Shown here one piece after another: positions 34,078-42,069 of a stretch of DNA of 64,000 bases. Each line of letters opens with the position of its first letter. Position 1 is the first letter of the stretch. This DNA comes from CAZSAT01 sp964604675 (lineage in GTDB: Bacteria; Myxococcota_A; UBA796; CAJQPC01). Both the position numbers and the translations under genes were made by a program. The stretch covers positions 1-64,000 of the forward strand of contig CAZSAT010000003.1 in NCBI GenBank assembly GCA_964604675.1, read 5' to 3'. The notes below the pieces were generated by a model that saw nothing but the letters and a program-made list of their open reading frames with translations, was not told the origin of the DNA and made no database searches.

Positions 34078-35751
34078 GTGCTGGCAAGGCTCTCGGCAGG
34101 GATCTTCGGCGGGGTGGCCGGAGGGATCGCGGTCGGCGTCCTCGAGGCGCTGTTCGTGCTGTCGACGGCGTCCACCGCCTCCGAATACCAGGCCCTGTTT
34201 GCCGCCGTGGTCGTGTACGGGTGCGTCGGGTGCGCCCTGGGGCTCTTTGTGGGTTTCTTGATGGCGCCGCTGGGCGTGGTGTGGACCCTGGGGTCGGCGG
34301 GCGCCTACACCCTGAGTCTCTGGGCGGTCAGCGGCGTGCTGGCGGCTCAGGCGGTGTTCCTGGCCCTCGGCGAGCGCTTCGGCTCCGCGGTTCCGGCCCA
34401 CTGGTGGGCGCTGTTGCTGGGCCTGCTGAGCGTGCAGACGTTGATGGCCTGCTGGCTCGGTCCGATCCTGCTCACGCGCACGCCGCTGAAGATCCTGCTC
34501 CGGCCGCACGGGACCCTCGCGGCGGTCGTGGCCGTGCTCGGGGTCAGCGCGGTGTTCTCGTTCACGCCGGGCAGGCACGTCGCGCTGGGCGGCTTCGACG
34601 CGGTCGACCAGGGGGGACGCCTTGCCGACCGCCCCGATCTGTTGTTGGTGCTGGTCCATGGCCTGCGCGCCGACCGGGGCCTGCGGTCGTTCGATCGTCT
34701 GGCTGGTCACGGGGTGACCTACCAGCGCGCCAAGACGCACAGCGCCTGGTCTGGGACGGCGGTGACGTCACTCTGGACGTCGCTGTTGCCCAGCAGCCAC
34801 CGAGTGCTCGAGCCGGGCGATGCCCTCGACGAGGACGCCGACACGCTCTTCGAGGTCCTCGCCGAGCAGGGCTACGCCACCGCCGCGGTGGTCTCCGGCC
34901 CCCAGGTCTCTCGCAGCCTGGGCTTTGACCAGGGGGTGCGCTGGTTCCGCTCCGTGGGGCTCGGCGGATTGGGTGAGAGCACGGCGCTCTTGAGCATCGT
35001 GCGCCGCGCGTTGGCGGATCGACGGGTGTCGGTCGCCGCCCCGCTCGAGGAGGCGCGGCGGTTCGTGGAAGCACAAGGTGACGACCGCTGGTTTGTCACC
35101 GTGCACGTCGGCCGCACGGAGGCCGAGGGCTACGACGAACACCTGGCTGCGGTGGACGAAGCGCTCGACAGCTTCCTCGCAGAGCTGGAAGCCTCCGACC
35201 GCTGGGACGACATGGCGGTGGTGCTGACCTCGGACCACGGCATGGAGCTCGGCGAACACGGAGGCATGGGCGCGGGGGCCACCCTCTACGAAGAGCTTCT
35301 CCACGTGCCCCTGGTGGTGAAGTGGCCCGCTTCCACGCGCGGGGAGGTCACCAGCCAGGTGCGGTTGGTGGACATCGCCCCGACCCTCGCGGAGCTCGGC
35401 GGCGCGGTGAGCGCCAAGGACTGGCAGGGTGAGCGCTTGCCCGTGGTCACGGAAGCTCGCGACCGCACGGCCTTCGCTGAGTTGGCGCGTCACGGCGTCA
35501 GCCTGTCGTCGGTGCAGCGCGGCGATTGGAAGCTGATCAAGGGGCCCCACCGCACCGAGCTCTACGAGCTGGGGCTCGATGCCCACGAGACACGCAACCG
35601 GGCGGGGGAGGCGGGCGCCGTGCAGGCCGAGCTCGAGCGGGAGCTGGTGGCGTTGATCAAGGCCTCGTCCCGGCAGGCCGTGGGCGCCAGCGCATCCGAC
35701 GTCGACCGCATCACGCGCGAGCGGCTGCGGGCCCTCGGCTACTTGCAGTAG
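34078..35751 (+). CDS. membrane-anchored sulfatase-like protein with altered active site
   Basis: The GTG start lies three bases after the previous stop. The 557-residue protein has five to six hydrophobic segments in the first 165 residues and then an alkaline-phosphatase-fold domain of the sulfatase/phosphoethanolamine-transferase type. The usual first metal Asp (VxxDTLRAD) is replaced by His194 in VLVHGLRAD. The nucleophile region reads SAWSG at 222-226, without the Cys/Ser-x-Pro-x-Arg sulfatase signature. TSDHG at 384-388 and LGEHGG are kept. It may use a Ser or Thr nucleophile with changed metal binding, or be a non-catalytic homologue. It is tightly linked to the upstream phosphodiesterase-like gene. 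Confidence 0.75.
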   Translation: MLARLSAGIFGGVAGGIAVGVLEALFVLSTASTASEYQALFAAVVVYGCVGCALGLFVGFLMAPLGVVWTLGSAGAYTLSLWAVSGVLAAQAVFLALGERFGSAVPAHWWALLLGLLSVQTLMACWLGPILLTRTPLKILLRPHGTLAAVVAVLGVSAVFSFTPGRHVALGGFDAVDQGGRLADRPDLLLVLVHGLRADRGLRSFDRLAGHGVTYQRAKTHSAWSGTAVTSLWTSLLPSSHRVLEPGDALDEDADTLFEVLAEQGYATAAVVSGPQVSRSLGFDQGVRWFRSVGLGGLGESTALLSIVRRALADRRVSVAAPLEEARRFVEAQGDDRWFVTVHVGRTEAEGYDEHLAAVDEALDSFLAELEASDRWDDMAVVLTSDHGMELGEHGGMGAGATLYEELLHVPLVVKWPASTRGEVTSQVRLVDIAPTLAELGGAVSAKDWQGERLPVVTEARDRTAFAELARHGVSLSSVQRGDWKLIKGPHRTELYELGLDAHETRNRAGEAGAVQAELERELVALIKASSRQAVGASASDVDRITRERLRALGYLQ

Positions 35752-35762
35752 CCCCAACGGGG

Positions 35763-35768
35763 TAGTCT
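35763..35768 (+). promoter_or_regulatory. -10 box TAGTCT, leaderless start
   Basis: TAGTCT lies eight bases before the ATG at 35777 and eleven bases after the previous stop. No Shine-Dalgarno sequence fits between. A weak TTGCAG at 35743-35748 is only 14 bases upstream. Confidence 0.45.
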
Positions 35769-35776
35769 GTGGGTGG

Positions 35777-36865
35777 ATGGCTCAACCCACGAAAAGGCTC
35801 GGCGCGGGAAGCGCCGTCGGCGGGCGCTACACCCTAGGGGCGCTGCTGGGCGATGGCGCGATGGGGCGGGTCTACCGAGCGCGCGACGAGCAGACGGGCC
35901 GCGATGTTGCGCTGAAGCTGGTCCACCGTCACCTGGCCATGCACGCGCAGCTCGTGGAGCGCTTCAAGCGGGAGATGACCATCACCCGCACCCTGAAGCA
36001 CCCCACCGTCGTGCGGGTGCTCGACGTGGGCTCCACGGAGAACGGCGTGCCCTTCCTGGTCATGGAGCTGATCTCCGGCCAGTCGCTCGACGCCATCCTC
36101 CAGCGCACCGGCCCGCTGGAGCCCCTGTTCGCTGCCGATGTGGGCGCCCAGATCGCCGACGCCCTGGCCTGCGCCCACGAGGCGAGCTTCGTGCACCGCG
36201 ATGTGAAGCCCGAGAACATCATGCTCACCGGCAGCCGCCTCGACCGGGTCAAGGTGCTGGACTTCGGCATCTCGCGGGTCGTGGGTTCCTTCGAAGAAGG
36301 CCCGATGCACGGCGAGGAAGGGTTTCGGACCCTCACGCGCGCCAACGCCGCGATCGGCACGCCGACCTACATGAGCCCCGAGCAGGCGGCGTGCGAGACG
36401 ATCGGTCCGCAGAGCGATCTCTACAGCCTGGGCATGGTGCTCTACGAGTTGGTGGCGGGGATGCCGCCGTTCATCTGCGCCACGCACCACGAAGCGCTCA
36501 AGAAGCACATGCGCGAGAAGCCGGTGCCCCTGGGCGAGAAGGTGCCCGAGGCACCGGATTGGCTCGAGGCCGTGGTCATGCAGCTCCTGGAGAAGGAGCC
36601 GAAGGACCGGCCAGCGACCGCCCGGGACGTCGCGGAGGCGTTGCGGGATGGCTTGGGGGTGTCGCAGCCCGGGTACGAGCCTGAGCCAGAGTCGGAGGTC
36701 GCCCTGGAGCCGGTGGTGGTGACGCCGCCGCCCCCGCCGCTGTCGCGCCAGAAGACGATGGTGTACACGCCTTCGACGTCCGCGCCCCGGTGGCCCTTCT
36801 ACATGGGCGGGCTCACCGCCCTCATCGTGGGCGTGGTGGCGCTGCTCTACCTGTCGATGAGCTAG
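35777..36865 (+). CDS. membrane-anchored Ser/Thr protein kinase
   Basis: This 362-residue eukaryote-like kinase has a glycine loop (LLGDGAMGRVYRA) near residue 24, the VAIK-type lysine (DVALKLV), HRDVKPENIM, DFGISR and GTPTYMSPEQ. The kinase domain ends near 285. A Pro/Glu-rich linker leads to a single C-terminal membrane helix (about 340-360) with almost nothing after it, so there is no extracellular sensor. All catalytic residues are present. Such kinases are numerous in Myxococcota. It follows the phosphatase-superfamily pair but has its own TAGTCT box. Substrates are unknown. Confidence 0.93.
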   Translation: MAQPTKRLGAGSAVGGRYTLGALLGDGAMGRVYRARDEQTGRDVALKLVHRHLAMHAQLVERFKREMTITRTLKHPTVVRVLDVGSTENGVPFLVMELISGQSLDAILQRTGPLEPLFAADVGAQIADALACAHEASFVHRDVKPENIMLTGSRLDRVKVLDFGISRVVGSFEEGPMHGEEGFRTLTRANAAIGTPTYMSPEQAACETIGPQSDLYSLGMVLYELVAGMPPFICATHHEALKKHMREKPVPLGEKVPEAPDWLEAVVMQLLEKEPKDRPATARDVAEALRDGLGVSQPGYEPEPESEVALEPVVVTPPPPPLSRQKTMVYTPSTSAPRWPFYMGGLTALIVGVVALLYLSMS

Positions 36866-36976
36866 ACCTGCTGGAGCACCAGCTAGGTCATCTCGAGTCG
36901 CATGCTTGCGCCCGCCGGCCGTGGTCGGCGTCCCGCCTCCTCGACGTGCCCCCGGCACGCCTTCGTCGCCGGCACC

Positions 36977-36997
36977 GGGCCCGCGCGCTGCGGGCCC
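36977..36997. terminator. hairpin in convergent intergenic region
   Basis: GGGCCCGC (36977-36984) and GCGGGCCC (36990-36997) form an 8-base-pair stem with a 5-base loop. It lies in the 190 bases between the convergent kinase (stop 36865) and metallopeptidase (stop 37056) genes. There is no T-tract, as usual in GC-rich genomes. No gene is supported in this interval. Confidence 0.4.
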
Positions 36998-37055
36998 TCG
37001 CCAGCCACGACCAGCCTGCGTGGGGCCTCCTCCCATCGATGACCTGGTTGGCGCT

Positions 37056-38657
37056 CTAGCCGCTGCGGGACCGACGGAGGGGCTTCGGGCGCGCCAGGAT
37101 CACCTCCTGCAGCACGATCGCGTCGAGCAGCTCACGTCGGCGTGAGGTGGAGGCTGGCGCTCGACGTCGGACCGGAGGCTTCGACGCGGCCGCAGGCTCA
37201 TCGGAGCCTCGACCCACCACGGCCCTCCGGAGCAGGTCCGCCAGCGCAGCGTGGCTCGAAGGACGCCGATGCCTCGCGACGATGGTCGCCGCGAGCAGGA
37301 TGGCGGGGTCGCCGTGTCGTGCGCGGCCCGCGAGCAGCTGGTCGGCGCAGGCGAGCACGGCGGCCCAGCGTCCCGGCGTCATCTCCAACCCGGGCACCGC
37401 TCGAAGCTGGTGTCCCGCGAGGCTCTGGAGCTCCGCCCGGTACAGCAGGTCGACCAGCTCGCGGCCGAAGTCCACGAAGGGTTGGAGTGGCAAGGCCACG
37501 GTCTGGTCGTTGCGCGTGGCGACCAACAGGCGGTCCGGCTGGCCGTGAGCCTGGCTCCAGGCCTCGAGCATCTGGAGGCCCTCGGTCCGGAAGCCCATGG
37601 CCTCCAGCCAGAGCGCCGCCAGCTCGACACGCAGGTGGTCGGGCGGGTGCTCGTCGTAGGTGCCGCCCTTGGCCGGTGCGAGCAGCACGGAGCCGGGCTG
37701 GGCGGGACGGGCGAAGGTCTCGACCATGCCTCGGAGCCCCGCAGGTCCCAGCGAGAGCATGGTCACCATGTCGGCGATCAGCTCGGGCCACCAGGCCGCG
37801 AACAGGTCCTCGAGCGAGCCGGCGATGCGGCCGTTCTGCACGCCCAACAAGCGCCCGCGTCCGTGGAGGTGCGCGAGGTCGGCCAGCTCTTCGGCGAGCC
37901 CCGCCTGCTTCAACCACGCGAGGTGCCCGATCTCGTGGGCCACGCTCACCCAGCGGTAGAGGTCCTGGTCGAAGTCGTCTGGGACGAACACCACCGGGTG
38001 GTGGGCGGGCAGCAGCCCGAGCCAGAGCGACTCGCTGTCCGGGTCCGCAGGCGCGCAGATGGGGTGCTGCGTCGGGAAGCTCAGCCCATAGCTGTTCGCG
38101 TGGTGTTGCCACGGCGCCAGGAAGGCTTCGGCGATGGCCTCCGCGTCAGCGAGCAGGGTGTCCATGCGCGGATCCTGGTGCCAGGTCAGGAGCCGATCGA
38201 GCACGCGGATCTCACCTTCCGCCTTGCGCAGCCGCCGCATGGCCTGGGCCAGGGCGCCGTCGGTCGCGTCGAGGATGCCCTCGTTCATGGCCAGCTCGAC
38301 CTCGTGCTGCGCGGCCGCGATGGCCGGCGTCAGGTCGTCGACGACCAGCGTGTGCAGGACGTCACCTGTGCCCACGCGCGCGCCGGGTCGATGGAGCCGG
38401 GCGAAGCCTGCAGCGAGCTGTTGGGCCTGACCGGCCAGAGGCAGCGTTCGCAGGCGGGCCAGCTCGCCGACAGTCCGCGCCTCCTGCACCCGCTGCGCTT
38501 CCTGGGCCATCGCCTCGGCGAGCTCCAGGACGTCGGGTCCGCTGGGTGCCCCCTCGGGCGCGGGCGTGCCCTGACCGGCCCGCCGCTTCTGCAGGAAGCC
38601 GACGAACTTGTAGAGCAGCCAGAGCGCGACGCCCCAGTTGGCCCAGTCGATCTCCAC
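37056..38657 (-). CDS. HEIGH zinc-metallopeptidase-like membrane protein
   Basis: The GTG start at 38657 lies one base after the stop of the 36-codon gene. The 533-residue protein has an N-terminal membrane-like segment (NWGVALWLLYKFVGFL). VAHEIGHLAW contains the zincin motif HExxH at 241-245, and ELIAD at 292-296 supplies a likely third ligand Glu292, a spacing typical of HExxH-n-E peptidases. Helical regions flank the site. It would act at the cytoplasmic face or in the periplasm depending on topology. Its place at the end of an nfeD-floA operon suggests a role in membrane-protein quality control, but this is inference. The C-terminal 60 residues are Arg-rich. Confidence 0.7.
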   Translation of the reverse strand: MEIDWANWGVALWLLYKFVGFLQKRRAGQGTPAPEGAPSGPDVLELAEAMAQEAQRVQEARTVGELARLRTLPLAGQAQQLAAGFARLHRPGARVGTGDVLHTLVVDDLTPAIAAAQHEVELAMNEGILDATDGALAQAMRRLRKAEGEIRVLDRLLTWHQDPRMDTLLADAEAIAEAFLAPWQHHANSYGLSFPTQHPICAPADPDSESLWLGLLPAHHPVVFVPDDFDQDLYRWVSVAHEIGHLAWLKQAGLAEELADLAHLHGRGRLLGVQNGRIAGSLEDLFAAWWPELIADMVTMLSLGPAGLRGMVETFARPAQPGSVLLAPAKGGTYDEHPPDHLRVELAALWLEAMGFRTEGLQMLEAWSQAHGQPDRLLVATRNDQTVALPLQPFVDFGRELVDLLYRAELQSLAGHQLRAVPGLEMTPGRWAAVLACADQLLAGRARHGDPAILLAATIVARHRRPSSHAALADLLRRAVVGRGSDEPAAASKPPVRRRAPASTSRRRELLDAIVLQEVILARPKPLRRSRSG

Positions 38658-38658
38658 C

Positions 38659-38769
38659 TCAGGCCTGCTTCTTCGGCTTGGGCGGCGGCTTGATCTGCTT
38701 GGGGCGCGCCATCGCTTCGGCGAGCAGGACCCGCCGAAGCAGCCAACGGATTCGCGCGCGGTCCGTCAC
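38659..38769 (-). CDS. 36-residue basic protein in the floA operon
   Basis: A 37-codon frame fills exactly the space between floA and the metallopeptidase gene. Its GTG follows the floA stop (TAG) without a gap, and its TGA ends two bases before the next GTG. The product has an Arg/Leu helix (RIRWLLRRVLLAEAM) and a Lys/Pro tail ending in KPKKQA. It could be a small membrane-associated partner, or a leader for coupled translation of the downstream gene. No homologue is known to me. The exact tiling supports translation; conservation would be the real test. Confidence 0.5.
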   Translation of the reverse strand: MTDRARIRWLLRRVLLAEAMARPKQIKPPPKPKKQA

Positions 38770-39738
38770 CTAGTCACCGGTCTCGTTCTTGGCCATGCCG
38801 GCCAGCTCGTCCCGCATGGTGGTGTCGGCCACGACGTTGCGCAGGTTGTAGTAGTCCAGCGCTCCGAGGTTGCCGCTCCGGAGTGCCTCGGCGAGCGCCA
38901 GGGGGACCTCCGCCTCTGCGGCCGCGACCCTGGCCAGGGCCTCCTGGTACTGGGCCTTCATCTCCTGCTCCAGGGCCACCGCCATCGCTCGGCGTCCCTC
39001 CGCCTGGGCCTGGGCGATGTTCTTGTCGGCTTCGGCCTGGTCGGTCTGCAGCTTGGCGCCGATGTTCGCGCCCACGTCCACGTCGGCGATGTCGATGGAC
39101 AGGATCTCGAAGGCGGTGCCGGCGTCGAGGCCCTTGTTCATCACCGTCGTGGAGATGCGATCGGGGTTCTCGAGCACCTCCTTGTGGGTCTTCGCCGAGC
39201 CGATGGTGGTGACGATGCCTTCGCCGACCCGGGCGAGGATGGTCTCTTCGCCGGCGCCACCGACCAGCCGGTCGATGTTCGCGCGCAGCGTGATCCGGCT
39301 GATGGCGATGAGCTGGATGCCGTCGGCAGCCATCGCCGCGACCTTGGGGGTGTTGATGACCTTCGGGTTGACCGACATCTTCACGGCCTCCAGCACGTCG
39401 CGGCCAGCGAGGTCGATGGCGGCTGCGCGGGCGAAGGACAGCTTGATTCCGGCCTTCTGGGCCGAGATCAGGGCGAGCACCACGTGGTGCACGCTCCCGC
39501 CGGCCAGGTAGTGCGCCTCGAGCTCGTCGACCGGCAGGTCGAGGCCGGCCTTCACCGCTGAGATGCGGGGGTTGACGATGTCCTGGGGCGGGACCCTCCG
39601 CAAACGCATCGCGACCAACGTGCCGATGCCGACACCGGCGCCGGACGCTGTGGCTGCGATCCAGAGCCCCACGGGCACGAAGTAGATGAAGACGAAGAAC
39701 CCGACGAACAGGGCAATCAAGATGGCGATCATTTCCAT
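38770..39738 (-). CDS. floA: flotillin-like protein FloA
   Basis: The ATG at 39738 is preceded by AGGAA. The 322-residue protein has an N-terminal membrane segment (IAILIALFVGFFVFIYFVPVGLWI), an SPFH/FloA domain with AMRLRRVPPQDIVNPRI, and a coiled-coil region rich in Glu-Ala (about 230-290). Length and motifs match the FloA/YqfA family, which forms membrane microdomains. It lies eight bases after nfeD, the usual genomic partner (FloA with NfeD). In this operon a tiny basic protein and an HExxH protein follow, an association I do not recall from other genomes. Confidence 0.93.
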   Translation of the reverse strand: MEMIAILIALFVGFFVFIYFVPVGLWIAATASGAGVGIGTLVAMRLRRVPPQDIVNPRISAVKAGLDLPVDELEAHYLAGGSVHHVVLALISAQKAGIKLSFARAAAIDLAGRDVLEAVKMSVNPKVINTPKVAAMAADGIQLIAISRITLRANIDRLVGGAGEETILARVGEGIVTTIGSAKTHKEVLENPDRISTTVMNKGLDAGTAFEILSIDIADVDVGANIGAKLQTDQAEADKNIAQAQAEGRRAMAVALEQEMKAQYQEALARVAAAEAEVPLALAEALRSGNLGALDYYNLRNVVADTTMRDELAGMAKNETGD

Positions 39739-39746
39739 GGGAGTTC

Positions 39747-41129
39747 CTATTCCTCGGAGGTGTCTGCAACGACGACGACGCGAACGCCTTCTACGGCGAC
39801 CACGCGCACGGCGCTTCCCTTTCGCAGGTACTCGTGCTCGCTCACGACGTCCACGATTCTGCCGTCCAACCTTGCCTTTCCGGCCAGCCGCAGGTCGGTC
39901 TCGGCGGTGCCCGTGGTCCCGACGAGCGCGTGCTGGTCGGGGTGGGACTGCCAGTTGTCGGTGGCCGCGGTCTGCTCGTCGGCGTCCGCGATCCGGGTGT
40001 TCAGCACCAGCCAGTTCGGGAGGGCGCTTCGTGGGAAGAACCGGATGATCGCGGCCATGGCCACGATGGTGCCCAGCAGGGACCACACGACCTTCGACAG
40101 CGCCGCTTCGATGAACCCGGCATCCCAGCCGACATCGAGCGGTGTTCCCACCATGGCCATGGTGAGTCCCGCGATGACCAGGGCGAGCCCGAACACGCCT
40201 GCAACGCCGAAGCCAGGGACGATGAAGGTCTCCACAGCGAGGGCCGCCGCGCCCGCCACGATCAGGAGCACTTCCTCCCAGCCGGCCAGCCCGACCACCA
40301 TGTGGCCGAAGAAGAACGAGCCGAGGCACAGCACCCCCACCGCGCCGGGGAGGCCCACGCCCGGGTGGTAGAGCTCCACCATGAGGCCCAGCACGCCCAA
40401 AGACATCAGGATGCCGGACACCGTGGGGTCGGTGAGGGCCCGGGCCAGGGTCTCGGCCCAGTTGGCCTCGGCGTGCAGCTGCTCCGCGTCGCCCAGGGAC
40501 ATGGCTTCCAGCGCCGCGTCGAGGCTGTCGTAGGTGCCATCGGACAAGCCATGGTCCAGGGCGTCCTGGGTGGTGAACGTGAGCAGCTTGCCTTCGCCGA
40601 TCACGCCGTCCACCGCCACATCGGCGTCGACCATGGCTTCGGCGAGCGCGGGATCTCGGCCGGTAGCTTCCGCCGTGGCGCGCATCTCGGCGCGCATGTA
40701 GCTCACCATCTTCTCGCCCACCGCCTCGGCTTCGCCGTCGTTGATCTGGATGGGCGTGGCCGCACCCATCGAGCCGCCCGGCGCAAAGAGGATGGTGTCG
40801 GCGGCCAGGCTGATCAGGGCTCCTGCGGAGATGGCGCGGCGGTCGACGTAGGCCACGGTAGGCACGGCGCTGGCGAGCAGGGTGTCGCGGATCTGCACGG
40901 CCGCATCGACCCGGCCTCCGAAGGTGTCGACGTCGAGCACGATGGCGTCGACGTTGGGGTGTTCGGCGATGGCGCGCGACACGAACGGCGCCAGGCCGAG
41001 GTCGATCGTGCCCTCGATGGGGATCACCAGCACCTCGCCCCCCGGCTCGAAGGCGGGCAGCTCGCGCGCGTGCCCCCAGGCGGAGAGCATCGAGCCGAGC
41101 ATCACGAGCACCGCGTACAGCTTCCGCAC
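39747..41129 (-). CDS. nfeD: NfeD-family membrane serine protease
   Basis: The GTG at 41129 has GGAGG five bases upstream. The 460-residue protein starts with a signal peptide, then a ClpP-like domain (about 30-230) with VDTFGGRVDAA and SAGALISLAAD carrying the catalytic Ser; a Lys in VGEKMVSYM is the likely general base. Four hydrophobic segments follow (about 240-360), then the soluble NfeD OB-fold domain (GTTGTAETDLRLAG, and VRVVAVEGVRVVV at the end). This is the long form of NfeD, coupled with flotillins and involved in membrane protein turnover. It is the first gene of the floA operon. Confidence 0.93.
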   Translation of the reverse strand: MRKLYAVLVMLGSMLSAWGHARELPAFEPGGEVLVIPIEGTIDLGLAPFVSRAIAEHPNVDAIVLDVDTFGGRVDAAVQIRDTLLASAVPTVAYVDRRAISAGALISLAADTILFAPGGSMGAATPIQINDGEAEAVGEKMVSYMRAEMRATAEATGRDPALAEAMVDADVAVDGVIGEGKLLTFTTQDALDHGLSDGTYDSLDAALEAMSLGDAEQLHAEANWAETLARALTDPTVSGILMSLGVLGLMVELYHPGVGLPGAVGVLCLGSFFFGHMVVGLAGWEEVLLIVAGAAALAVETFIVPGFGVAGVFGLALVIAGLTMAMVGTPLDVGWDAGFIEAALSKVVWSLLGTIVAMAAIIRFFPRSALPNWLVLNTRIADADEQTAATDNWQSHPDQHALVGTTGTAETDLRLAGKARLDGRIVDVVSEHEYLRKGSAVRVVAVEGVRVVVVADTSEE

Positions 41130-41148
41130 AACGACCTCCCTGGACGGG

Positions 41149-41154
41149 AGTCTA
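41149..41154 (-). promoter_or_regulatory. -10 box of the nfeD-floA operon
   Basis: TAGACT on the minus strand lies 19 bases before the GTG at 41129, with GGAGG between. The expected transcript has an ordinary short leader, unlike the leaderless genes in this window. Confidence 0.45.
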
Positions 41155-41178
41155 CGGGCTGCGCCAGGGCTTGTTGCC

Positions 41179-42069
41179 TCAGCGCCGTTCGAAGGCGTCG
41201 TAGAAGCCGACCCCGGCCCCGACCACCCAGAGGTCGCTGGGGTTGTTCGACGCAGCTACCGAGCGGTAGCCGGAGAGCGCGAGGGTGACGTAGTGGCTGT
41301 CGCCGCTGATCAACAGCTTGCCGCCGGCGAGCACGCTCGAAACGGCCAGCGACGCCAGCCAGTCCGGATCGGACTTGTCGACCTCGTCGAAGCCGACGCC
41401 GTTGGGGCGCCAGAGACCCAACACGCTGGGGCCCGCGGAGAACTCCGGCGTGCCGAGGACGCCTTCGGCCTGGGCGATGTACTCGGCTCCCGGCACGGGC
41501 TCGCCGTCACGTTCGTCGACCGCCTGCCGGTGGCGGTAGCCCAGCTTGCCGGAGATGGCGTACACCCCGCGCTCGCCAACACCGGCTGCCCGGCCGACGC
41601 AGAGGCTGGGTCCGACGTCGACGGTGCCTTCGCCGATGTTGGTCAGGCGGTCTCGCGTGGGGGCGGTCAGCTCACCCTGCCTCAGCTCGAGCCCCAACGA
41701 CACGCTCACGGGCGGGCCGTAGACCTCATCGAGCAGCAGGCCCTTCACGCCGATCTCGAACGCGCCCAGCCCCTGGGAGGGACTGCACCGCGTCCCGCTG
41801 CAGAGGTCGTCGCTGGTGTCCAAGGCACGTGACCGGTACCAGGGCACGCGTGCCTCGGCCTCGATGCGCGAGCTCAACCCGAAGCCGACGATGGCCTGGG
41901 CGCCGAAGGTGGAGAAGCCGTCGCCGAGCTCGCGATCCTCGCCATCGACCCGGTAGCTCGTGTAGCTCTGGCTCTCGGTGCCCACGTACAGGTTGTGGTG
42001 CCCCTGCCCGAGCACCCACGGACCGCTCCCAGCGGCCGCCGTGGCCGCGATCAGCGCCGCGCCGACCAC
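41179..42069 (-). CDS. outer-membrane beta-barrel protein
   Basis: The GTG start overlaps the end of the kinase gene by 19 bases. The 296-residue protein has a short signal-like start (GAALIAATAAAGSGPW) and alternating strand patterns with glycine and aromatic girdles, ending in VGAGVGFYDAFERR. Phrases such as FGLSSRIEAEARVPWY and YGPPVSVSLGLELRQGEL look like barrel strands joined by short turns. It resembles the transporter-like or MetA-pathway phenol-degradation barrel group in style but I cannot name the family. Being coupled to a Ser/Thr kinase gene is of interest but no functional link can be shown. Confidence 0.6.
   Translation of the reverse strand: MVGAALIAATAAAGSGPWVLGQGHHNLYVGTESQSYTSYRVDGEDRELGDGFSTFGAQAIVGFGLSSRIEAEARVPWYRSRALDTSDDLCSGTRCSPSQGLGAFEIGVKGLLLDEVYGPPVSVSLGLELRQGELTAPTRDRLTNIGEGTVDVGPSLCVGRAAGVGERGVYAISGKLGYRHRQAVDERDGEPVPGAEYIAQAEGVLGTPEFSAGPSVLGLWRPNGVGFDEVDKSDPDWLASLAVSSVLAGGKLLISGDSHYVTLALSGYRSVAASNNPSDLWVVGAGVGFYDAFERR

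Noticed and set aside
32020..34740. Minus-strand open frame of 906 codons opposite the phosphodiesterase-like gene
   Set aside because: His/Arg/Gly-rich shadow; the plus-strand gene has signal peptide, metal motifs and a ribosome site.
36790..37059. Plus-strand frame of 89 codons after the kinase gene
   Set aside because: It overlaps the kinase 3' end, has an Arg/Leu/His-rich product and no ribosome site; not supported.
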